Assembly: GCA_013398955.1 (NCBI GenBank)
Contig: VWPU01009578.1
Span: 48,081 to 112,080, forward strand
Reading direction: 5' to 3'
From: Callaeas wilsoni
Lineage: Eukaryota; Chordata; Aves; Passeriformes; Callaeidae
Length of the DNA stretch: 64,000 nucleotides
Below, one piece after another: positions 52,001-57,812 of the stretch (positions are counted from its first letter, which is position 1; the number at the start of each line of letters is the position of its first letter). The notes under the pieces are model-generated. The model was given only the letters and a program-made list of their open reading frames with translations, made no database searches and had not been told where the DNA came from. The position numbers and the translations under genes were made by a program.

Positions 52001-53572
52001 TCTGTACACGCCAGTTCTTCTGCATGGGCAAGACCTTCCTGTTTATAGGGATGTGGCTGTGGTGTCAGGGAATAGAAACTGTGCTGCGTTTAGGACAACT
52101 AGTTACACTCAAATGGGAACTGAGTTTAACTTTAGTGTTTGGCCTAAAGCTGCCTTAGATCTCGTTGAATAGTGCTTGGTCTTCAAGCAGTTGGACTCTG
52201 GCATTTTTGCATGACAATAACAAGCAATAGATTAAAAAATCAAGAAGCCTGTATTGATTTAATAAACTGTGATACATTTTTGACTGTGTATTTATTGCCC
52301 ATTTAGTTAATGTAGTTAAATGCATTGATGTGAGCAGTTTTGATACTTGAATTACTTTAGACAAAGTATTAGAAAAGTAGGCTATTTTTTTGGCTATTGT
52401 TCTCAGAGTTTTGGTCCTCTTCCAGATTTACCAAGTCATCTGCATTTGGTGTGGGCTGACAAAAGAATGACTTTGCCACTTCTCTGTGGGATGCTTCGTT
52501 AGCTTTGGTATGGGGCTGCAACACAAGCAGCTGCTACAGAAAGTGACAGCTTTGTACACATGCTTGATGCCTGTGTGATTCAGACTTCAGTCTGCGGACT
52601 CATCTTTAGAAACACTTTTCTGGGAGCAGTTGAAGAGGTTGCTTGGCCATGGCACATCCTGCCTTGCTAAAATAAGTCTTTTTTGAGAGCTTAGGAGAGG
52701 AGCTGGTTGATGCTCAAGATGTGACTGTTAGAGAGCTGTATTGCTCCTTAGATCTGTGAGTCAATCTGGCCTTTAAAGGATGGTCAAGAATTTGAGCATT
52801 GGCTTACTTGACAACTCTCAAAGGCATCATAAATGACTGAAAATCAAAAATATTCTTTTCTTTCAAAGACTTTTCCCTTGCCCTTTAGTTGTCTTGGTGT
52901 TTCTCAGGGTCCAGCTTTGCTTATTTGCTTCCTTTTAACCAATCCTACAAAATATCCCATGATATTTAAAAGGGACAATACCAAACTCTTCTCAGCTGGA
53001 TCCCATTGCCTGTACCTAATGCAGAGGAAATTTCAGAAAAGACACGTGCATAAGTTACATGAAATTGTATGAAAATCCCTGGCCGTATTTACTGTGAAAG
53101 GAAATCAGTTAAGAATAAAGCACCAGTAAGTCATTGCTTTTTCCTGGTTTAAGCTGAGCAGTCTATACTGCCTCGTGCCCGCTTTCTACGCTTCAGCGCT
53201 AAACATGGAGCCGAGCGCGCGTAGCCGGGACCGCGTCCGTGTGCTTCCCGCAGTGTGTGCCCGCCGGCTCCGTGCAGCGTACCCCCGCTCCTCCCGCCTC
53301 AGACAGCGCTAGGTCCTGAATCCTTACATTTGTTCTCTCTCCTTTAGGATGGACGAAGCCCACGTCCTATCCCTCTGCCTGGCTATGAAGTCAGTTTACC
53401 AGGTTCTGGTGAGAAGCTGGAAGTGAAGCATGTTTTTAAGCTTTGCCAGTCCCATCAAACTCTCTATTTCAGTGCGGAAGATGAAGAGCTGCAGATGAAA
53501 TGGATGGAAATTCTCACCAAAGCTGCCAAAGGGGAGACTGAGGATACAGCTGAAGGGCTCAGCAACCCATAG
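9834..53572 (+). CDS. FGD3: FGD3 gene, spliced CDS (17 exons placed)
   Basis: FGD-family guanine nucleotide exchange factor for CDC42, which links Rho-GTPase signalling to actin and phosphoinositide membranes. Exons: 9834-10002, 11089-11686, 18477-18566, 19766-19902, 21207-21363, 25688-25826, 26625-26683, 29366-29512, 30191-30283, 31057-31136, 31571-31601, 32086-32187, 36440-36502, 43069-43191, 45410-45562, 47372-47512, 53348-53572. All introns are GT-AG and all phases agree. From the ATG at 11138 the product is 762 aa: acidic N-terminus 1-183, DH about 187-375, PH1 about 404-503, linker about 504-559, FYVE about 560-620, PH2 about 651-750. FGD3 is preferred over FGD1 and FGD4 because segments such as [17 protein letters not shown] and [20 protein letters not shown], and the start MEPG, fit human FGD3 best from memory. 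The first coding exon upstream of 9834 was not found. In chicken the human 9q22 block lies on chromosome Z, so Z linkage is likely but not shown here. Confidence 0.95.
10003..11088 (+). other. FGD3 intron, no recognised element
   Basis: Joins the proline-rich exon to the ATG exon. A 154-codon open frame at 10445-10909 has no recognisable protein features and is regarded as chance. Confidence 0.7.
11089..11686 (+). CDS. FGD3: FGD3 exon with human-like start ATG and DSGIDS degron
   Basis: The acceptor is cacccacag and the donor gtaagg. The first 49 bases continue the frame of the preceding exon ([16 protein letters not shown]) and then reach ATG 11138, which has a good Kozak context (A at -3, G at +4). 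The start MEPGLDSS resembles human FGD3 MESGRGSS, so this ATG is probably the start of the standard isoform. The exon encodes 183 residues from that ATG, low in predicted structure and rich in Ser, Glu and Asp. DSGIDS at 11432-11449 lies in the conserved block [13 protein letters not shown]. In FGD1 and FGD3 this DSGxxS motif is the site recognised by the ubiquitin ligase SCF-FWD1/beta-TrCP after phosphorylation. The tail is acidic ([15 protein letters not shown]). Confidence 0.93.
12981..13050 (-). mobile_element. CR1 LINE fragment, short
   Basis: Begins catagaatagcagaatatcc, followed by tgagttgaaaggaaccc, the antisense CR1 3' end. The downstream part is too diverged to follow. Confidence 0.7.
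13601..13860 (-). mobile_element. CR1 LINE fragment
   Basis: Antisense CR1 3' end (aaaatcacagaattattaag, then gttggaaaagacctccaagg) running into the typical cctgacccttcagcaaagaa and cacaacttgaggtcatttcc blocks. Confidence 0.85.
15108..15126 (+). repeat. CAT trinucleotide microsatellite
   Basis: Six perfect CAT units in intron sequence. Confidence 0.9.
18477..18566 (+). CDS. FGD3: FGD3 exon, start of DH domain
   Basis: 30 codons, phase 0 at both ends, acceptor tttttttcag and donor gtaatt. It encodes [20 protein letters not shown] and then [10 protein letters not shown], the first conserved helix of the Dbl-homology domain. Its Glu (HTEEAYV) is the residue that typically contacts the GTPase switch I region in DH domains. 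It follows a 6.8-kb intron. Confidence 0.95.
18567..19765 (+). other. FGD3 intron, nothing recognised
   Basis: Unique sequence between the first two DH exons. Overlapping short open frames at 18603-18936 on both strands show no domain. Confidence 0.7.
19766..19902 (+). CDS. FGD3: FGD3 exon, DH domain
   Basis: Begins [18 protein letters not shown] and ends ELKTRITQE plus the first two bases of the Trp codon (TG); the next exon supplies the G. The acceptor is ttctgcag and the donor gtaggt. The segment [19 protein letters not shown] is a typical FGD DH helix. The residues match human FGD3 rather than FGD1 or FGD4. Confidence 0.95.
19903..21206 (+). other. FGD3 intron with a CR1 tail
   Basis: Contains only a short CR1 3' tail (20287-20340) as a recognisable element. 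A 194-codon minus-strand frame crosses that tail and is not supported as a gene. Confidence 0.7.
20287..20340 (+). mobile_element. CR1 3' tail
   Basis: gggacttgttgattttggag, gtcttttacaaccttaatg, then gattctctgattctgt: a diverged CR1 3' terminus. Confidence 0.75.
21207..21363 (+). CDS. FGD3: FGD3 exon, DH domain
   Basis: Starts with the last base of Trp, then [20 protein letters not shown] and [15 protein letters not shown], ending VVQNIQ. The acceptor is ttaccatag and the donor gtatgt. Only 35 bp into the following intron begins an inserted LTR (21399), unusually close to the splice donor. Confidence 0.95.
21399..21933 (+). mobile_element. Solo LTR of an avian endogenous retrovirus
   Basis: About 535 bp bounded by inverted termini TGTCATG and CATGACA. 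The start tgtcatggtttaggaatg is one I associate with songbird LTRs. It carries an aataaa near 21856. It resembles the decayed copy at 1796-2213. No internal retroviral genes are present. No clear target-site duplication was found at the edges. Confidence 0.7.
22088..22303 (+). mobile_element. CR1 LINE fragment
   Basis: Typical CR1 3' region (ggccctggcacaggctgctt, tggactggatggtcttcaag) ending gattccatgattctgtgg. Confidence 0.9.
24898..25557 (+). mobile_element. CR1 LINE 3' region including ORF2 end
   Basis: Extends from the ORF2 part (gttgggtcacaacagcccc, gcccaggtgggcaagaagga) through ggggctggagcgtgtccaga to a 3' end that has lost the terminal repeats. The frame is broken. A single undetermined base (n) sits at 25111, where a typical copy has several more bases. 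Confidence 0.9.
25688..25826 (+). CDS. FGD3: FGD3 exon, DH catalytic core
   Basis: Encodes KQEVCGN, then [17 protein letters not shown] and [15 protein letters not shown], the most conserved stretch of DH domains (conserved region 3) that forms the GTPase-binding face. It ends with one base of a Lys codon that the next exon completes. The acceptor is ccattacag and the donor gtacat. It lies about 130 bp after a CR1 insertion ending near 25557. Confidence 0.95.
25827..26624 (+). other. FGD3 intron, nothing recognised
   Basis: AT-rich unique sequence between DH exons. Confidence 0.7.
26625..26683 (+). CDS. FGD3: FGD3 short exon, end of DH domain
   Basis: A 59-bp exon that completes Lys and encodes [19 protein letters not shown]. 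The acceptor is ttattgcag and the donor gtgagt. It is the last DH helix before the link to PH1. Confidence 0.94.
26684..29365 (+). other. FGD3 intron, 2.7 kb
   Basis: Only a CR1 3' tail (29041-29085) is recognisable. Open frames near 27364-27837 on the minus strand show no domain. Confidence 0.7.
29041..29085 (+). mobile_element. CR1 3' tail
   Basis: gacttgatgatcttaaagat followed by ttcaatccttatgattctat, the last bases of a CR1. Confidence 0.75.
29366..29512 (+). CDS. FGD3: FGD3 exon, DH-PH junction
   Basis: 49 codons, phase 0 at both ends: [20 protein letters not shown], then [20 protein letters not shown] and TAQDRYLFL. It ends the DH domain and opens PH1 at ELIKEG. The acceptor is acctgcag and the donor gtgagt. 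The open frame runs on into the intron to 29569, but the donor and the match to human FGD3 fix the boundary. Confidence 0.95.
29551..29678 (+). mobile_element. CR1 LINE fragment in FGD3 intron
   Basis: ttcaggttggacagcctagg, then gatggaacaagataggcttt and a 3' end aatctatgattctgtg. It starts 38 bp after the preceding splice donor (29513). Confidence 0.85.
30191..30283 (+). CDS. FGD3: FGD3 exon, PH1 domain
   Basis: 31 codons, phase 0: [20 protein letters not shown] then [11 protein letters not shown]. These are central strands of the first pleckstrin-homology domain. The acceptor is ccttgcag and the donor gtttgc, a weak match to consensus. Confidence 0.95.
30441..30889 (+). mobile_element. CR1 LINE fragment in FGD3 intron
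   Basis: Runs from aaagaccttaaggtgctgga through ggtttaggttggctattagg to tccaaccttaatgattctat. It contains the last part of CR1 ORF2 in decayed form (30632-30814 still open). Confidence 0.9.
31057..31136 (+). CDS. FGD3: FGD3 exon, PH1 domain
   Basis: Encodes [20 protein letters not shown] and SLELQA plus two bases of an Arg codon. The acceptor is tttttacag and the donor gtatgg. The order HTFSITG then RSLELQA is typical of FGD PH1. Confidence 0.95.
31137..32085 (+). other. FGD3 introns flanking the microexon
   Basis: The two introns (31137-31570 and 31602-32085) around the 31-bp exon contain an AT-rich stretch of TCAATAAT-type repeats (about 31405-31440) and otherwise unique sequence. Confidence 0.65.
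31571..31601 (+). CDS. FGD3: FGD3 31-bp microexon, end of PH1
   Basis: Completes Arg (AG+G) and encodes [10 protein letters not shown], containing the invariant Trp of the C-terminal PH helix. The acceptor is gttttaacag and the donor gttagt. At 31 bp it is the smallest exon placed. Length and phase are exactly what the flanking exons need, and human FGD3 has TEEEKKEWIQ here. Confidence 0.93.
32086..32187 (+). CDS. FGD3: FGD3 exon, PH1 end and linker
   Basis: 34 codons, phase 0: [20 protein letters not shown] then [14 protein letters not shown]. The acceptor is tgtctcag and the donor gtaagt. It leaves PH1 and enters a Ser/Glu-rich linker toward the FYVE domain. Confidence 0.94.
33039..33141 (+). 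repeat. T/G-rich low-complexity tract
   Basis: About 100 bp of T runs interrupted by G groups, ending in TTTTG units. On the other strand this is an A-rich tract, but no retroposon body could be recognised beside it. Confidence 0.9.
34129..34176 (+). repeat. 20-bp tandem duplication
   Basis: Unit tgcagctcatgacaagtgca present twice without change (34129-34148, 34149-34168) followed by the first eight bases of a third. Confidence 0.9.
35700..35835 (+). repeat. AT-rich simple sequence
   Basis: Imperfect tatatatc/atagatat alternation over about 135 bp in intron. Confidence 0.8.
36160..36256 (+). mobile_element. CR1 3' end
   Basis: ggaaggtgcccctgctcatg, then gagctttaaggtccttttca and tctatgattctgtgat. 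Confidence 0.85.
36440..36502 (+). CDS. FGD3: FGD3 exon, variable linker
   Basis: 21 codons, phase 0: [20 protein letters not shown] then G. The acceptor is tctcctcag and the donor gtgagt. It corresponds to the poorly conserved ITSTSPVEPV stretch of human FGD3. It is low-complexity and symmetric in phase, so skipping it would keep the frame. Confidence 0.88.
36944..37028 (+). repeat. TTTG/TGTG-rich simple repeat
   Basis: Imperfect tttg and tgtg units over about 85 bp. Confidence 0.85.
38530..38846 (+). mobile_element. Solo endogenous-retrovirus LTR (ERVK-like)
   Basis: An LTR-type promoter and end are visible: a TATA-like cataaaag at 38683, a polyadenylation signal aataaa at 38776, a T-rich tract with cctctgttttaggtagccc, and the terminal aggcatca. 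The pattern resembles songbird ERV LTRs from memory. The 5' edge is uncertain. A 7-bp direct repeat (gtggtag at 38256-38262 and 38847-38853) would place it at 38263. No retroviral genes adjoin it. Confidence 0.6.
39285..39465 (+). mobile_element. CR1 LINE fragment
   Basis: acctggcacagagaagctgt, then aaggccaggttggacagggc and a decayed end tctgagactgtgtgattct. Confidence 0.88.
42224..42375 (-). mobile_element. CR1 LINE fragment
   Basis: Antisense CR1 3' end atcatagaatcatggaatgg through tcgttccaacccccgccatg. Confidence 0.88.
43069..43191 (+). CDS. FGD3: FGD3 exon, FYVE zinc finger first half
   Basis: 41 codons: [17 protein letters not shown], then [20 protein letters not shown] and QCGA. It holds the first two CxxC pairs and the basic RRHHCK patch that binds phosphatidylinositol phosphate in FYVE domains. 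The N-terminal WxxD of canonical FYVE fingers is absent, replaced by a basic run (KSKRDKEK) as in other FGD proteins. The acceptor is aatttcag and the donor gtaagt. Confidence 0.95.
43192..45409 (+). other. FGD3 intron between FYVE exons
   Basis: Contains one CR1 (43575-44035). The remainder is AT-rich unique sequence. Confidence 0.7.
43575..44035 (+). mobile_element. CR1 LINE fragment
   Basis: agagcatccaaaggagggca, ggtttaggttggatattaga, and the end ggtcccttccaactcagaat. It belongs to a CR1 subfamily different from most other copies here (ggatgtcctgtgtggggccg). Confidence 0.9.
45410..45562 (+). CDS. FGD3: FGD3 exon, FYVE zinc finger second half
   Basis: 51 codons, phase 0: [28 protein letters not shown], then a Pro/Ser spacer ending QKKRLAAE. 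It supplies the third CxxC pair and the RVCxxC pair, so all eight zinc ligands are present with the previous exon. The acceptor is ctgttacag and the donor gtacag. The open frame continues into the intron to 45628, and the boundary is set by the frame match with the next exon. Confidence 0.94.
45991..46087 (+). mobile_element. Internally deleted CR1 3' end
   Basis: gggacaggctccccaaggaa is joined directly to gtcggtcccttccagctcag and tctatggttttgtgattct, skipping much of the usual 3' region. Confidence 0.8.
46355..46438 (+). mobile_element. CR1 3' end
   Basis: ctctgtggcagggggttgga and agcattctgtgattctgtga. Confidence 0.85.
47372..47512 (+). CDS. FGD3: FGD3 exon, second PH domain
   Basis: 47 codons, phase 0: [20 protein letters not shown], then [20 protein letters not shown] and YLQGSSQ. 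It matches the start of PH2 in FGD1 (EKQASVAAENSVICSFL). The acceptor is tcatccag and the donor gtaaga. Confidence 0.94.
47513..53347 (+). other. FGD3 last intron, 5.8 kb
   Basis: Unique AT-rich sequence without recognised repeats over most of its length. Several short open frames are present, none with domain-like features. The only striking part is the CpG-dense patch at its 3' end (53171-53312). Confidence 0.7.
53171..53312. promoter_or_regulatory. CpG-dense patch in the last FGD3 intron
   Basis: About 20 CpG dinucleotides in roughly 140 bp, surrounded by AT-rich intron almost devoid of CpG. It lies immediately upstream of the last coding exon. It holds an ATG (53205) opening a 35-codon Arg-rich frame that ends at 53312. 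It may be a small unmethylated island, an internal promoter or a GC-rich insertion. No known element is recognised. Confidence 0.5.
53348..53572 (+). CDS. FGD3: FGD3 last coding exon, end of PH2 and stop
   Basis: 75 codons including the TAG stop at 53570-53572. Reads [19 protein letters not shown], then [20 protein letters not shown] and [19 protein letters not shown]. The Trp of MKWME is the invariant PH helix Trp, so the second PH domain is complete. The acceptor is ctcctttag. A CpG-dense patch ends only about 35 bp upstream of the exon. Confidence 0.94.
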   Translation, partial: DGRSPRPIPLPGYEVSLPGSGEKLEVKHVFKLCQSHQTLYFSAEDEELQMKWMEILTKAAKGETEDTAEGLSNP

Positions 53573-54125
53573 AGCAAGTTTCATTTAGCTTCTTTCCTAC
53601 ATGCTCTAAACTGTCACTTGAATTTGGTATTCATGGCACTTTGGAATCTGTATGGCTTTATATTTTCATGTGTCTGCATAGGAAATTCAGTGGTTTCTCA
53701 CCTTTTATTGTACATTTTTCACGTACAGTAGTTATCTGCCATATATTATGTTAAAGGAAAAAGTAGTTATAGTTGTTGGTGGTGTCAATGCTAGTTTTAA
53801 AACAAAGGACAAGGAGCAAAGCATTAATTTTAACAAAGGTAATGGAAAACCATCAGTCTTTTGTTTTCCTAAATGTATATTTTCCAGTCCTTTTGATTGC
53901 TGTTGAGTGCAGGATGTGTATAGTCTGTGATTAGTTCTATAAATGCTGCCTTTTAAGTTAAATGTTGTAAAGGCTTGTGCTGGCCACTGACATTCCAATC
54001 TCTGCCTCGCCCTCCTGGTAAGGTCTTTGTGATGTGTGAGCAATGTACTGAGTATTTTCCTGTTGCTGAAACTATGTCTCTGCTATTTTGAGATGACCTG
54101 TTCACATGACAAATACTGTAGAAGG

Positions 54126-54281
54126 GACTTCTAAAAATGACTGCAAATGGTGCAGAACAGAACATTAAGAAGCCTCATTGATTTTAAGCATTTATTATAT
54201 TGAGACTTCTAAAAATGACTGCAAATGGTGCAGAACAGAACATTAAGAAGCCTCATTGATTTTAAGCATTTATTATATTGA
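54126..54281 (+). repeat. Exact 78-bp tandem duplication
   Basis: Two adjacent copies (54126-54203 and 54204-54281), each starting gacttctaaaaatgactgc and ending tttattatattga, with no difference seen between them. It lies inside the FGD3 3' UTR. Identity implies a very recent duplication or an assembly artefact. Confidence 0.95.
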
Positions 54282-54377
54282 CTGCTTTCTTTTGGAACCA
54301 ATACCTTCCTTCCTTCTACTGGAATCCATTTTGATGTAAGTGAACAAATATTTTATACTGCAAACTGGGTTATGATC

Positions 54378-54383
54378 AATAAA
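54378..54383 (+). terminator. Candidate poly(A) signal 1 (AATAAA)
   Basis: Canonical hexamer about 0.8 kb after the FGD3 stop, followed by a TG/T-rich stretch (ggtgacttttttgttgt) about 35 bp downstream that fits a downstream element. Confidence 0.6.
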
Positions 54384-54638
54384 CAAGAACATTTTTAGTA
54401 CACACCATACAAAAAGGTGACTTTTTTGTTGTATTGATTAATTTAAGTGGCCTAGATTTTATTTATACAATTTGTAAATAATGTTTCATAAGTATTTTAA
54501 GAATTTTTAAAAGACCTCAGCTAATTAACAGGATTTAGTGCACAGTATAAGAGATATTTGTATGAACTGAATTTGTAATTTAATTTTCCTGTTCACCTGT
54601 TTTTGTCTTATTTTCAAACGTAAATGCTTATCTATTTA

Positions 54639-54644
54639 AATAAA
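54639..54644 (+). terminator. Candidate poly(A) signal 2 (AATAAA)
   Basis: Canonical hexamer about 1.07 kb after the FGD3 stop; could end a longer mRNA form. A third AATAAA lies at 54805-54810. Confidence 0.5.
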
Positions 54645-55317
54645 AATTCCTGCAGTTAACTCCTGAGCCAGATTTCCAAGGCACAGCAAAGTTTAGGTCA
54701 ATATTTACCATAGGTTTAAAAAAATATATAAAAAGTTCAAAACAAACAAAAAAAAGGGATGTCTGTTCCTAGTGGTAGTAAGCATGTAGTATCAATCAAA
54801 ATGAAATAAAATCTGTCACAGTATTGTATTTTTAAATGGTTTGGTTTAACTTTTGTTTCCTCTTTAGCCTTCTACATTTTCTGATATTGGTAGAGAGGAA
54901 GAAATGCTCCATATATCCAGAGTTTTTTAGGATTGTTGAAAATAAGAGATCTGCATCAGTGAGTATTTTTTGGACCTACAGAAAAGGACTTATCCTTGTT
55001 TGGGGTTTGGTTTATTTTTTACATTGGTGTAATAAATCATATATCTGGAGTCCATGAGGATAAAAAATTAGAGGCCATGTATTTGATTATCTACTGGGAA
55101 ATTTTCATGAGACTTGCACCTTTCCTCTCCTCCCCATCCACCCTCTCCCAACAGTCAGCACAGAAAAGATTTCTTGAAGAGTAGCTTTTACCATGAAAAG
55201 GAATTCTTTCCAGTGTGTGTTATTTCTTCTCCCAAGCTTCCTCGAAAATATAATGATGTAGAGTGCTTGCCTTGAAAATTTACTCATTTAGTAATACTTC
55301 TGCTTTGGAGGTGGAGT

Positions 55318-55338
55318 GTTTGTTTGTTTGTTTGTTTG
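55318..55338 (+). repeat. TTTG microsatellite
   Basis: Five perfect GTTT units. Confidence 0.9.
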
Positions 55339-57590
55339 TGTTAACATTCTATCATTCTATGAGTCTAAGCAAATCATGGGCAATGTGCTTAGTGCAGATA
55401 TTAACAAACCAACACGCAGTAATGCAAGAGCAAAGCACCCTCAGAGAACAGACCCAAGCTACAGAAAGCTGCTGTAGCAGAGCCTCTCTTGGTCTGCACT
55501 GATCGACCAGCACAGGGGTCCCAGGACACAGTGCTGCTGTGAAATCACAATCAAATCCTCTGAGAAATCACTACACGTCTCTGAAGGCTTGTCCTAAATT
55601 TACAGCAGGATCTAATCTTGTCCTGGTCAAAGGCTGGAGGGTTAGGTCCTTTGTTTCATTATCCTTCCTCATCTTCTCTCATTTGAAGGAAGTGGGAACT
55701 CCCAAAGCTGAAGAAATAGGCGTTGCTGACACTATTTGTCATAAAAGCTGTAAGCTTTAGACTTTCTTTGTTATAAAAGCTGTTCTTCTGAGCTCAGCCT
55801 GCTTCTGTGCAGAGGGTTAGCACAGGAATTAAGCATCCCATGAGCCCTACTTATGCCTTCGTATTAGTGCATAAATAAGATTTAAGCCACTAATAGCCCC
55901 TTTCTAGCTCTGCATAGAGCTGAATTATATATGCTGGCCATGATAAGACCAGAGAAAAAAATTTAGTTGTGGCAGCAGCAGTTAAGTTTAACCAGGGGAC
56001 TGAATTTTGATGAAGTGGGGATTAAAAGTACAATACCCATAACTGCAGTGTCCTGACATCAGCACACTTCAGAAAAGATGCCAAAATCATGCAATAAGCC
56101 AAGAACCTTCTCTGTGCCTAAAGGATGTGGCCTGTGCAGCTGCACCAACAAACCCTCTCCACTTTGCTACTTGCAACCATGAAGTAAAACACACCAGGTC
56201 TTTGTGACTCTGCCTGCCAGGTCAAGGCACCAGACTGTACCTGCCTCATAGCCACAACATTCCTGCTCTGAGCATGGCTGGGGCAGAACTAAACCAAGCT
56301 CTGGGCTCTCAGGCACTGCAGGATCCCAGAATTCTGCTGTGTTTGGAAGCTAAACCTCACAAATTTGTGAGAGCTTGCTCAGTCCTTCCCATCAATAGCT
56401 GGATAAGCCCTTCCTTTGCTTCTCCAGGAGCTGCTGTCTCTCTCCAAGGTGCTCATCATCTCTTGCCTGAATTAAACTGATGTCTGTCATTTTTTTTCTT
56501 TTTTTTTTTTTTAAATTGACAATCACAGAGTAAGAGTTTGAACAACTCTGGATTTGTTTCAGAAAGATTTCATTAACAAATCAATTAGCTGTATTTAATC
56601 TCATTCCCACATGTTTTTCATTCTGAGTGCTTTTTTATTAATTTTCCTGTTCTGCTAAAATGTGGTGTTATGTTGGCAGAAGGAAGAGCTGGCAAAGGCA
56701 AAAATATAAAGAGCTGGCAAGGGCAAGGGAAAAAGGCAGTGACAGAGCAGACAGGTGGAGCCAGTGTCCAGTTATTTATTTCCTTCCCAGAGGTGGGATG
56801 CATGTTGGTGGGTGGCTAATTTTGCAGGTGGTGAGCAGTGCGGTGATCAGGATGAGGAACAACACAGAATTACGGCTCGGAGAGACACAGCATTCCAGAA
56901 ATTAGCTGGATTCAGTTGATCCACCTACATCCTCTCCATCTAAATTTGAGCCTCTGGTACTGTACAAGCAATACCTGAGCCCTAATGCTGTGATCTTTGG
57001 AGCCTGCACAAGACTCACTGTCAACACCAAGACTACACGAAATCAAACCAGTCAATGAAGAGGTTTTATTTGAAACCAATGTCTCCACTCAAAATTATGA
57101 AGAAGGAATGTAAAATTATCTGGACAGAAGTTGTGTTTTTGCTAAATGATGTGTGACCTTTTAATATCTCTGGCCCCAAACTGCTCATGGGTATCTACAG
57201 GATCAGGCTATTGTGTGCAGGGTCCATCAGAGACAAAGTCGGCATGGACAAATCTGCTAAGAAACAGGAAAACTGTGGAATGGATGGTCCTTACCTGCTG
57301 TGCCTGCTGTGAACCATCAGCCCTAGGGAATCTGGGCCAGGTTTGCACAGAGGAAAATGCAACAGATCCATTCAGATGGATTATTTATTATTCACCTTAA
57401 TCTTTTATAAAAAGACTAGATTTCAATGTGCTCATTTGGTTTATTCATTCTCCAGCTTCTGTGCTGGCTATGATGGGTTACATAGGGTTCATTGGCTGCT
57501 TTTCAAAATGAGTATGAATCTGAGGGTTTAGGAGAATGAGTGCCACCATATCAATGTGTTGTTGTGATCAAATGAGGACTTTTGATAAAT

Positions 57591-57812
57591 CATAGAATCA
57601 CAGTATCGTTTGGATTGGAAGGGACCATGAGATCATCTTGTTTCACCTCCTGCCATAGGCAGGAACACTTTCCACTCTCCCAGGGTGTTCCAAGCCCTGT
57701 CCAACCTGGCCTTGGACACTTCCAGGGATGGGGCAGCCACAGCTGCTCTGGGCACCCTGTGCCAGGACCTCACCACCCTCACAGGGAAGAATTAATTTAT
57801 TTCTTAAATCTG
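57591..57812 (-). mobile_element. CR1 LINE fragment
   Basis: Antisense CR1: catagaatcacagtatcgtt through gccctgtccaacctggcctt to cacagggaagaattaattt. Confidence 0.9.

Larger units (their letters stand above)
53573..54810 (+). other. FGD3: FGD3 3' UTR
   Basis: AT-rich sequence after the stop codon with three AATAAA hexamers (54378, 54639, 54805). The second, in a taaataaaaattcc context, and the first are the most plausible cleavage signals. The UTR contains an exact 78-bp tandem duplication. The true 3' end needs transcript data. Confidence 0.7.

Noticed and set aside
11138..53572. Gene could be FGD1 or FGD4 (frabin)
   Set aside because: The DH, PH and linker residues (for example [28 protein letters not shown]) fit FGD3 as remembered better than either paralogue; only the exon at 9834 looks FGD1-like.
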